A DNA stretch of 13,281 bases, taken from assembly GCA_002395405.1 (NCBI GenBank), contig DGWX01000070.1, positions 1-13,281 of the forward strand, written 5' to 3'. The DNA is from Christensenella sp. UBA4247 (lineage in GTDB: Bacteria; Bacillota; Clostridia; Christensenellales; CAG-1252). The stretch's first letter is position 1. Each line of letters starts with the position of its first letter. Shown here one piece after another: positions 1 to 7,330 of the stretch. The translations under genes and the position numbers were made by a program. The notes beneath the pieces are model-generated. The model worked only from the letters and a program-made list of their open reading frames with translations. It had not been told where the DNA came from and did no database searches.

Positions 1-824
1 CTTTCTTTCAGCGAACGATGCTCAAACGCTTCCTCTTCGCCCGTGATCAAAGCGATCGCGTGATCGAACACGGCATAATAACTTTCCGCGGTAAAGCTAT
101 CGTCCGCAACGACGCTGTACCAATCGTTCTCTTTATTCTTCGGGAAACGGCTGCGACTGACTTCCTTATGCTCCGAAGATAGGAAAGAGGCGTAAGGCGC
201 GTCCAGCTTGATCAGGGAAACGACGTGACCGTCGTCCGTTTCGTAAACGTAAGTAAAGCATACCCGCTTTCCTTCCGGACTGAATGCGAAGTGGTTATCC
301 GAAACGAGGAGTTTTCCGTTATCCGTGCGATTTTTCCTGCCCACGAGTTCCACTTTATCCCCGTGCTTCTCGGATAAATACTCGATTATGGACTTTTTGG
401 AAATAACGCCGAGAGATCCGACTTCCTTCGCGGCGGTCAAACTCTCTTTGAGCGTTCTTTCCTTTTCCACGTAAACGATCTGCGGCTCCGGCTTAGGCGC
501 GTTTTCGAGTTCTTCGATCCTCTTCTTCAAAGCCGCGATCTCATCTTCTTTTTCTTTTCGGCAAACGGCGCAGTTTTCTTCTTTCGAAGCAAGAGCGCGT
601 TCCGCTTCTTCGCGCGCCGCTCTTTCCTTTTCAAGCTCGGAAGCAAGAGCAGGATCCTCCTTGGGGGCAGCGGCAGGCGTTCCCGTTTTTTTCGTTAAAG
701 CAAGAAGGCGGATCAACGAGACGGCTCCGAGAAGAACGGCGGCTCCGAGGATGGCGTACACCGCGATGATCGCGCCGCCGATTGCGGCGATCCCGTTATT
801 CGTCAAAAGCGCTGCGTTATTCAT
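1..824 (-). CDS. Gene D: membrane protein with coiled coil and putative cytosolic domain; 3' end beyond window
   Basis: At least 274 codons are present and the frame is still open at the window edge. I do not recognise the family. Residues 10-42 form one hydrophobic helix. Basic residues follow it (RLLALTKKTG), so positive-inside reasoning puts the C-terminal part in the cytoplasm. Residues 57-110 are rich in E/K/A with heptad-like spacing, suggesting a coiled coil, and carry a CxxC pair (C85, C88). Residues 120-274 look globular. A segment around 224-262 (RFPKNKENDWYSVVADDS, then AVFDHAIALI) loosely resembles the C-terminal half of MmcQ/YjbR-type small domains, which is only a hunch. The ATG at 824-822 overlaps the stop of gene C by 8 bp and has an AAGGAGG site 9 nt upstream, so translation is probably coupled to C. 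Role unknown; a cytoplasmic partner of the tail of C is a guess. Confidence 0.82.
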   Translation of the reverse strand, partial: MNNAALLTNNGIAAIGGAIIAVYAILGAAVLLGAVSLIRLLALTKKTGTPAAAPKEDPALASELEKERAAREEAERALASKEENCAVCRKEKEDEIAALKKRIEELENAPKPEPQIVYVEKERTLKESLTAAKEVGSLGVISKKSIIEYLSEKHGDKVELVGRKNRTDNGKLLVSDNHFAFSPEGKRVCFTYVYETDDGHVVSLIKLDAPYASFLSSEHKEVSRSRFPKNKENDWYSVVADDSFTAESYYAVFDHAIALITGEEEAFEHRSLKE

Positions 825-3800
825 TTTTGCTATCCTCCTTCGCTTGCTGCTCGGGCTGTTTTCCGCTCTCAGGCTCGTCGTCTTTCTTCGCCTCGTCTTT
901 CTTCGCCTCGTCTTTCTTTAATTTTTTGATCGTTTTTTCAATGACGATCAGGATCACGATAAACAAACACAGGATCACGGCGATCAGAATAAGGATCCAA
1001 AGCCAATTAAACCGAATGCGCATAACCGCTTTCATCGGCTCGGACGCTTCGTAGTTTTCGTTTTCCACGGTAAACGTCGCATATACAAGGTACTTTCCGA
1101 TCTCGTACTCGCTCTCGATGCTATACGCAACCGACACGCCTTCGGGAAGCTCGCCCGTAACGGCTATCGAATGGCGCTTTCCGTCGAAACGGAAAGTTTT
1201 GTCCTTAAATTCAATGCCGGGAATGTCCGAAAGCTTCTTCTTCGCGATCACGAATTCATAGCGAACGGGATCGGAGAAGCCGTTATCCCAAACGGTGGAT
1301 TCCTCGTCGTTCAACGTTAAAACGACTTCATACTTGCCGGCGTTCGTCTGCCTTCCGCCCGACACCGCGTAATCTTCGGTCGGGCTAACGCCGTACACCT
1401 GCTCTTCGCCGTTATAAGTAAAGACTCTATCGTCCTTATCCGGTCTCGATACGACCTTTTTCAAAACGGTAAACGGGACGGTTTTTTCCGCCGCCGCATA
1501 TACGGACGTGGCGGGAACGAAAGCTTTTACGAAGTATTTTCCCGCCTTTCTCGGCAAGGTTTCCGTAAACTCGCCGTCAAGCGAAGAAGAATAGGAGAAT
1601 CGAACGTTCTCCGTTCCGTATTTTGCCGTTGCGTTCGGCGCTTTGGGCGCGCCGCCGAAGGTCCAATCGCCGAGCGTTAAACTCGTGATTTCGTTCGAAA
1701 GGAGAATGGGATCGGGCGAAACGCCGAATCCGAACACGCTGTATTCCTTTTGACGGATCGCGATGTATTCCGTTCCCGCAACGTTCTTAATGAAGAAGCA
1801 TTCTTCCTCCGCCTTGTCGCCTTCTTCGGGCGAAACCTTTTTCAGGTTCGAAATTACGACGACGCCCGAGTCAAAGACGTGGCGCTTATAAACGAACAGG
1901 TTTTGAGAGGAACCCGAAACCTTCGCGATCTCGGCGCGCAAAGCGGAAGAGATCGGGAAAATGTTCGTTTGATACTGCTCGGCGGTTTTAACGATCTCCT
2001 CTCTTACGAAGGAAACGCCGTGAGAATTTCTTTGCGTTACGGTTTTGATAACGGTAACGTCGTAAAAGTCAACGAAATATCCCTCTCCGCCGTCTTTACG
2101 GAGTTGCTCTCTCATTTCGCGTTTGATTTCTTCCGAAACCGCAGTTACGCGCTTTTGCGTGATCACGATCTCGTTTACATCGCCGCTTTCCGTTCCGTCT
2201 CCGATCGCGGATTTTTCCTCGTCCGAGATCGCGCCGTCCAGCCCGTCCGAAGAGCCGTCGCCTTCCACGATCGTGCTAAAACGGGATTTCGGCAAAACCA
2301 CGGACACATTGACCTCCGATCGATCGAGGTCGAAAGAGACCGAACGGGTTATGTAGCTGACGCCGTCCGAGTACGGATACTCGGAAACGAGCTTGTAGTT
2401 TCCGTAAGGAATATGGCGGAACGCCGCGGTTCCCTCGTCCGAAGAGGAAGCCGACCCGAGAAGGTCGTCGCCGTTATAGATCTTAACGGTCGCGCCGGAA
2501 AGAAGGGCGCCCGATTCGTCTTTTACCGTAACGGTTACGTTGCCGAACGCAGTCCAATCGGCAGTAAAGATAACGGTCTTAAACCCGATCGCGTACTCGA
2601 TAAACTCGCCCGATTCTCCTATCACGACGTAGGAACCGTCGCTGCCCTTCCACGCGGCAAACTCGTAATTTTCGCGCGAAGAGGGACGGGGGAAAGAAAC
2701 GAATTCGCCCGGAAGGAGCGCTATGCTTTGTTCCTTCGTTACGCCGTCCGCAAAGTCGAAGATCGCCGCGGGACGATCGATCTTAAAAGTATCGCGATAA
2801 ACGGCGCCGTTAAAGCGAACTTCGGCGTCGTATTCGATTTCTTTGGTTCCGACCGATTGCGCAACGTCCGCCGCGCGAACGATCACGCTCTCGCCGCAGT
2901 CGCAGGTAAAGGTCGCCGTTGCTTCGTAACTCTTGTCTCCTTCTTTCCAAGTCCAAACGGGAGAAGAGGAGTACGCGTGTCCGTCCGAGGGAAGAAGTTC
3001 GCGAAGAACGTTCGTATAAGTTTCCCCGCCGAAGATAGCGGTCGCGGTATATTCCACGAATCCGGAAGTTTCTTTACCCGGCTTCTCGCTCGCCGTGATA
3101 TTGACCTCGGCGTCAAGAGTGCCGATATGCGTTTCATCTCTCGAACAGACGACGGTAACGGTAGCGGAAGCGCGATCCGCAGCCCAGTTCCAAACCGCCG
3201 CCGAAAAATCGTAAGCGTGTCCGAGAGGCTCCCCTTGAGAGAAGGTTTCTTCTCCCTTTTCTCCGCAGGCGCAGCTCTTATAATAAACCGCCGCGTCCTC
3301 GCAAGTCGCCGCGCTCTTCAAAAACGCCTCGTCCGCCGTCCCTTCTTGATAGGAATGATCCGCAAGAAGGAAAACGTCCGAAACTTCGCTTGCCGTAAAG
3401 ATAACGCCGAGATCGCCGGCTTGGGTCGTTTCGAATAGGACCAGCTCGTCTCCGCGTATCATCGCGGCAAGAATTCCCTCCCTACCCTCGTTCGGATAGG
3501 AAAGCTCGTATTCATAAGCGCCCGAAAATGCGGTCACGGGCGAAGTTCCGTTCAAAAGGGAGAGATCCAAGCGCGCAACGACGCATTTACGGGAAAGCGA
3601 CGAAAGATCCACCGTTTGCCCGCTTGCCGCGATCGGAGTCTTTCCGAAGGCGAGAGAAGTTAGATCTTTTGCGCTCGCCGCGCTCTTTTTCGCCGTCAGC
3701 GTTACGCCGGAGGCAAAACCTTGCGCGTTTGTAAGGCGAACGGCAAATCCACCGTCTTCGGCGGAAAGGGTAAGCGCTTCGATCTCGAAGCGATAGGTTT

Positions 3801-6582
3801 TATTCAAAACGCCGCCGTCTTTCCAAACGGTATTCTCCTTATCGATCAAAGAAACGGTAACGAACTGCCAGCCGATCTCTTCCCTGACGCCGTTCGTTAC
3901 GGTATAGGCTTCGGTATCGCCCGCGTTTTCAAACTCGTACGTTTGCGGCCTGCCGTTGTAAACGTAATTTTTAACGGAAGGAGTCGGGATCGTCTTCTCC
4001 GCCTTCCAAATTTCAAAGTCCACGGTTTCGGAAATTCCGGCGTAACTCGCCGTCTCGGCAACTTCGAATTTTGCGGTATATTTCCCTGCTTTTACGGGTT
4101 TTTCCGAGCTAAAACCGCCCGTCGTGTCAGACCTGTCGCGGAAGGTGATCACCGCCGCGCCGCCGAAGAGAGCCTTCGCCGCGCTCGTTTCGATAGGACG
4201 GCGGTCGTAAAACTTATTCACGACGTAAGGCGTAATTTCCCAAGTGTTCGCTACTTCCGTAATGCGGAAAACAACCGTTACGGTATCGGTATCGGAGTCT
4301 TTCCAAGCGTAATTAGCGGAAACGCCCTCTCGGAAGGTAAAGCGAACGGGATATTCGCCCTTTTCCACGCCGCCTTCGTTCTCGCTGACGACGTAAAGAT
4401 CCGCGTCGCTTACGCTTGCCGTAAGAAGGGAACCCGTATAGGCTTTCGCGTTTACGATCGGGCTCAAAACGACCTGCTTTTCTATAATGAAAGTAAACGC
4501 CAAAGGCTCGTTCGTTTCATCCGCCCATTCGGTGTTATTCAAGTCTTTCAAAGTCGCAAAGACGGAATTTTCCCCGTCGTACGTTCCCGCGTTCGTCCGG
4601 CTTTCGTTCGAAAGATCGTAATACGCGACTTCGCCGTCATCTTCAAACACATAACTTATAGATTCGCCCGTGTATGCGTACGTGCGCGTGGTTTGACGGG
4701 GCATCTCGACTTTTCTTTTTTCGATGATAAAGGTAAAAGACAGTTCTTCCGTTTCGCCGTCCGCCCAAGTCGCATAAACGCCGGGAAGGGTTTTTAAGCG
4801 GACTTTTACCGCTTGTTCTCCCGCGTACTCGCCCGCCGCCGTCCGCGCGCCGTTTGCGACTTCGTAATCGTTCGCGTCTCCTTCCGAAGCGAAAACGTAA
4901 GATTGTTCGAGCCCGTTATAAACGTAAGTAAGCGCGGTCTCGGTCGGTTTTTCCACCCTTTTGATTTCAAGCGTATCGGCAAGAGACGCCGCCTTTGCGT
5001 ACCACAAACTGCCGTCCGTTTTGAACACGGTCAGGTCGCGCTCGCCGGCAAGGGCCGCGATCTCATACGCGCCCGCAACCGTTTCTTCTTTAATGCTGAA
5101 TTTCAAAGTAACGAGTTCGCCCGTCGCGTAAGCGTTTTCGGAAGAACAAACGAAGGCGAACGCAAGAGACGAGGGAGAATACCCGCTCTCGATCTCCTGC
5201 CATACGCCGACCTCCGCTTCTCCCGCCGCAATAGCGGAATTGATCTCGGGATACAAGATTTCCCCGAGCGAAACGAACGGACTGTCCGCCTTAACCTTAA
5301 AGCCTTCGAAGGTCAGCGCGCTTGCGTTGAAAGAGGGAGTAAAGCGCAGCGTATTGAATCCGAAATTCCGACGGACGGAGAAGGTTGCATATACGGTACT
5401 TCCTTCCACCGTCAGTTCCGTTTGGATCTCGGTTGCGGTCGTATCGTCCGATTCGACGTTCAATTGATAGTAGCCGTAAAGATCCACGTCTTTATCGGGC
5501 ATCGTGGCAAAAGAAACGGGAACCGTACAAGCAATATCCTCAAACCAACCGACAAACGTGTAATAGGGATGAACGCTGACGTCCTTTACGGGCTTATAAT
5601 CGTCAAACACGACGATCGAGCCGTAAGGAACGGTCGCGGGATCGGTGTCGTATAAATAAGAATCTCCGAGGAAGGTCGCGATGCGCTCGTCCGAGTAACT
5701 GACGGCGCCATCGTCCAGCTCGATCCCTTGATGGAAGGTAATATCGTACGGAACGGAGGTAATCGTAAAGGTCGGCTCGTACACGAGATGGTCGCCCACG
5801 CTGCCGTCCGTCTCTTTCCAACCGCGGAAAGTATAGGTAAATTTGGTGGTGGAAGGTTTTTCGGGGGAAACGCCCGGGCGCGTGGCTTCGGCGTCTTCTA
5901 GCGTTACGCGGCTTTCATTGCTCTCCGCGAGCGCGAATTGATTGCCGAACGCGTCTAACAAAAGGACGTAATGCTCTCCGTACAGCGTACGAACGGCGCC
6001 GCCCGAAACGGGAAGAAGACATTTTTCTCCGAGTTTAACGCGCGTATTGTTTTCATCGCACGCTACGTTTATAAAATAATCCACTCCGTTCTCGCGATCC
6101 GCAACGAGGGCGGATTTTTTGGATCGGAAGGTCAAGGTTACGAGCGTTCCGTTTCCTTTCATCAAGTTCGTATTGCTCCAAAGGATCACGAAGGGTTTTT
6201 CCTCTTCACCGTAGCTTTCATAGCCCGAGGACGCGTTCGACGTTACGAAATCCGAAGCGTTCCGCAGCACGTAACCTTGCGCCGCCGTTCCTCTTCTGCA
6301 CCCTACGAGGCTCATCGCCGACGTATCGAACGTAACGAGCAAGCGAAGGGCGTACATTCCGTTTTCGTTGCCGGAGAGAGTCAAATTCACGTCGAACTCC
6401 TGACCGCGATGGACGGTTAAGCTATCGACTTCGATCGCCTGCGTGATCGCGGGATCGGCGCTTGCCGCAGTGCCCTCGTAAAGAAATGCGAATGACGTTA
6501 AAGCGATCGCAACCGCGAGAATTGCGACGAGTGCGATCCATATTTTCGAATAACTTGCTTTCTTCAATCTTTTTTCCATCAT
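817..6582 (-). CDS. Gene C: giant membrane-anchored surface protein with two cohesin-like domains and many repeat modules
   Basis: 1921 codons (1920 if the second ATG is used). In order: signal peptide 1-42 (cleavage likely after ASA); cohesin-like domain 45-195; two InlB-type B-repeat-like modules, about 203-371 (key words YTFRGW and YTFVGW); second cohesin-like domain 387-540; YxYxG Ig-like repeats at 549-623, 629-703, 868-936 and 1715-1783, with MBG-like modules between (705-776, 782-864, 1633-1708) and after (1783-1850); H-S/A-Y and WxW modules 1075-1266; another B-repeat-like module 1271-1342; a carboxypeptidase-regulatory or CnaB-like domain 1347-1430; and a further all-beta region 1431-1622. 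Residues 1858-1882 form a membrane helix, followed by a K/E-rich cytoplasmic tail of about 38 residues with DEAKK repeats. There is no LPxTG, so it is held by the helix and not by sortase. The stop of gene B lies 17 bp upstream. Likely role: cell-surface scaffold or adhesin; the ligand is unknown. Confidence 0.9.
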   Translation of the reverse strand: MMEKRLKKASYSKIWIALVAILAVAIALTSFAFLYEGTAASADPAITQAIEVDSLTVHRGQEFDVNLTLSGNENGMYALRLLVTFDTSAMSLVGCRRGTAAQGYVLRNASDFVTSNASSGYESYGEEEKPFVILWSNTNLMKGNGTLVTLTFRSKKSALVADRENGVDYFINVACDENNTRVKLGEKCLLPVSGGAVRTLYGEHYVLLLDAFGNQFALAESNESRVTLEDAEATRPGVSPEKPSTTKFTYTFRGWKETDGSVGDHLVYEPTFTITSVPYDITFHQGIELDDGAVSYSDERIATFLGDSYLYDTDPATVPYGSIVVFDDYKPVKDVSVHPYYTFVGWFEDIACTVPVSFATMPDKDVDLYGYYQLNVESDDTTATEIQTELTVEGSTVYATFSVRRNFGFNTLRFTPSFNASALTFEGFKVKADSPFVSLGEILYPEINSAIAAGEAEVGVWQEIESGYSPSSLAFAFVCSSENAYATGELVTLKFSIKEETVAGAYEIAALAGERDLTVFKTDGSLWYAKAASLADTLEIKRVEKPTETALTYVYNGLEQSYVFASEGDANDYEVANGARTAAGEYAGEQAVKVRLKTLPGVYATWADGETEELSFTFIIEKRKVEMPRQTTRTYAYTGESISYVFEDDGEVAYYDLSNESRTNAGTYDGENSVFATLKDLNNTEWADETNEPLAFTFIIEKQVVLSPIVNAKAYTGSLLTASVSDADLYVVSENEGGVEKGEYPVRFTFREGVSANYAWKDSDTDTVTVVFRITEVANTWEITPYVVNKFYDRRPIETSAAKALFGGAAVITFRDRSDTTGGFSSEKPVKAGKYTAKFEVAETASYAGISETVDFEIWKAEKTIPTPSVKNYVYNGRPQTYEFENAGDTEAYTVTNGVREEIGWQFVTVSLIDKENTVWKDGGVLNKTYRFEIEALTLSAEDGGFAVRLTNAQGFASGVTLTAKKSAASAKDLTSLAFGKTPIAASGQTVDLSSLSRKCVVARLDLSLLNGTSPVTAFSGAYEYELSYPNEGREGILAAMIRGDELVLFETTQAGDLGVIFTASEVSDVFLLADHSYQEGTADEAFLKSAATCEDAAVYYKSCACGEKGEETFSQGEPLGHAYDFSAAVWNWAADRASATVTVVCSRDETHIGTLDAEVNITASEKPGKETSGFVEYTATAIFGGETYTNVLRELLPSDGHAYSSSPVWTWKEGDKSYEATATFTCDCGESVIVRAADVAQSVGTKEIEYDAEVRFNGAVYRDTFKIDRPAAIFDFADGVTKEQSIALLPGEFVSFPRPSSRENYEFAAWKGSDGSYVVIGESGEFIEYAIGFKTVIFTADWTAFGNVTVTVKDESGALLSGATVKIYNGDDLLGSASSSDEGTAAFRHIPYGNYKLVSEYPYSDGVSYITRSVSFDLDRSEVNVSVVLPKSRFSTIVEGDGSSDGLDGAISDEEKSAIGDGTESGDVNEIVITQKRVTAVSEEIKREMREQLRKDGGEGYFVDFYDVTVIKTVTQRNSHGVSFVREEIVKTAEQYQTNIFPISSALRAEIAKVSGSSQNLFVYKRHVFDSGVVVISNLKKVSPEEGDKAEEECFFIKNVAGTEYIAIRQKEYSVFGFGVSPDPILLSNEITSLTLGDWTFGGAPKAPNATAKYGTENVRFSYSSSLDGEFTETLPRKAGKYFVKAFVPATSVYAAAEKTVPFTVLKKVVSRPDKDDRVFTYNGEEQVYGVSPTEDYAVSGGRQTNAGKYEVVLTLNDEESTVWDNGFSDPVRYEFVIAKKKLSDIPGIEFKDKTFRFDGKRHSIAVTGELPEGVSVAYSIESEYEIGKYLVYATFTVENENYEASEPMKAVMRIRFNWLWILILIAVILCLFIVILIVIEKTIKKLKKDEAKKDEAKKDDEPESGKQPEQQAKEDSKNE
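834..840 (-). promoter_or_regulatory. Ribosome binding site of gene D inside the end of gene C
   Basis: AAGGAGG lies within the last codons of gene C, 9 nt before the ATG of gene D, which itself starts before the stop of C. Gene D can therefore load its own ribosomes and also be coupled to C. Confidence 0.8.
878..920 (-). repeat. 15-bp tandem repeat encoding DEAKK units in the tail of gene C
   Basis: TCGTCTTTCTTCGCC (plus strand) is repeated 2.8 times with no mismatch up to the last two bases. In gene C it encodes KKDEAKKDEAKKDDE in the cytoplasmic tail. The DNA identity suggests recent slippage or expansion, so the copy number may vary between strains. Confidence 0.8.
1234..1440 (-). repeat. 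YxYxG Ig-like repeat copy 4 in gene C
   Basis: Residues 1715-1783. FTYNG, then EQVYGV, SGGRQTNAGKY, TVWDNG and YEFVIAKKK. It lies near the membrane anchor, about 780 residues after copy 3. Confidence 0.65.
3775..3981 (-). repeat. YxYxG Ig-like repeat copy 3 in gene C
   Basis: Residues 868-936. YVYNG, then QTYEFE, TNGVREEIG, VWKDGG and YRFEIE. About 160 residues separate it from copy 2, filled by two MBG-like modules. Confidence 0.65.
4474..4698 (-). repeat. YxYxG Ig-like repeat copy 2 in gene C
   Basis: Residues 629-703. YAYTG, then ISYVFE, NESRTNAGTY, EWADE and the closing FTFIIEK. It shares the end motif and spacing with copy 1, to which it is closest, so the two look like a tandem duplication. 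Confidence 0.7.
4714..4938 (-). repeat. YxYxG Ig-like repeat copy 1 in gene C
   Basis: Residues 549-623. Key positions: YVYNG, then Q-SY, a central NGARTAAGEY, a W (TWADG) and the closing FTFIIEK. Relation to MBG/YDG-type modules is inferred by eye. Confidence 0.7.
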
Positions 6583-6586
6583 AAAT

Positions 6587-6590
6587 CTCC
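6587..6590 (-). promoter_or_regulatory. Ribosome binding site deciding between two adjacent ATGs of gene C
   Basis: GGAG is 4 nt from the ATG at 6582 and 7 nt from the directly following ATG at 6579. The usual 5-9 nt spacing favours 6579, making the protein 1920 residues. The signal peptide is unaffected. Confidence 0.5.
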
Positions 6591-6599
6591 GAATTGAGT

Positions 6600-7316
6600 T
6601 TAAGCTTGTTTTTTCTCTTCCGAAACCTTTTCGGAAGGAAGGTTTTTTGCATTTTTCTTTCTATACGCGATATAGCTGATCACGAGAAGCAAAAGGACGA
6701 TCGCCCCGCCGCCTACGGAAAGTCCGATCACGAGAGGCACGTTTCCTTTCGCCGAAGCCGCTTCTCTCCCCGACACGACGTACGTCTCTTCCGCAACCTT
6801 AACGCCGCCGTTCAGGGCGTCCGCGCTACCCGAGCCTTTATAGTACTCGGAAGAGCGGATCGCGCTTCCCTCGTAATACGCCATATCGTACACATAAAGC
6901 GAGAAATCTTTTTCCCCGTTTATCGCGCTGTCCTTTATGCGGAAAGACAAAGTTACGAGTTTGCCCGTATCCGTTCGATTGTAGCCGTATCCCGAATAGT
7001 AAAGGACGTACGGATAGCGATAGGTCACCTCGTCGTCATGGAAGGCGTCGTAAGGATCCAGCGAGGATAATGCGCCGCCGAACTCGCTTCCGAGAAGTTC
7101 GAACGTGTCCTCGTCGTACTCCAAGCGAAACCCGATCGCCGCAAGTCCGTCGTTTCTCGTAAGAGAGAGGGTAACCGAAAGAAGGTCGCCCTGTTTTTCT
7201 TCGGTCGCGATCACGGCGCGAACTTCATTTCCTTCCGCAAACGCGAAAGAAGACGCCGAAAAGAAAACGGAAAGCGCGAGGCTGAATAAAAGAATGAAAC
7301 AAACGTATCTTTTCAT
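6600..7316 (-). CDS. Gene B: small membrane-anchored cohesin-like protein
   Basis: 238 residues. A signal peptide covers 1-27 (cleavage after AFA). One cohesin-like domain spans about 30-178; it has the family's opening (GDLLSVTLSL), a YDEDTFELL strand matching the usual YDPSVLEL position, and the closing LVTLSFRIK strand at 120-128. A glycine-rich membrane helix at 193-218 is followed by a basic cytoplasmic tail (YRKKNAKN). Known cohesins are receptors for calcium-binding dockerin modules. With one cohesin and one anchor, this resembles a minimal cell-surface docking protein. It sits 12 bp after gene A, which encodes a dockerin, and its AAGGAGGAGG ribosome site overlaps the stop codon of A, so the two are probably made together. 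Ligand choice is inference; a cohesin-like fold that binds something else is possible. Confidence 0.9.
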   Translation of the reverse strand: MKRYVCFILLFSLALSVFFSASSFAFAEGNEVRAVIATEEKQGDLLSVTLSLTRNDGLAAIGFRLEYDEDTFELLGSEFGGALSSLDPYDAFHDDEVTYRYPYVLYYSGYGYNRTDTGKLVTLSFRIKDSAINGEKDFSLYVYDMAYYEGSAIRSSEYYKGSGSADALNGGVKVAEETYVVSGREAASAKGNVPLVIGLSVGGGAIVLLLLVISYIAYRKKNAKNLPSEKVSEEKKQA

Positions 7317-7320
7317 AGTG

Positions 7321-7330
7321 CCTCCTCCTT
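7321..7330 (-). promoter_or_regulatory. Ribosome binding site of gene B overlapping the stop of gene A
   Basis: AAGGAGGAGG begins inside the TAA stop codon of gene A and ends 4 nt before the ATG of gene B. It is the strongest ribosome site in the window, suggesting high expression of B and coupling to A. Confidence 0.8.

Noticed and set aside
1750..3438. Long plus-strand open frame of 562 codons, and other long plus-strand frames at 3721-4797, 4813-5655, 8271-9059 and 10715-11842
   Set aside because: All lie antisense to well-supported minus-strand genes, read as arginine- and phenylalanine-rich sequence without domains, and lack ribosome sites. Codon use of the real genes keeps the opposite strand open.
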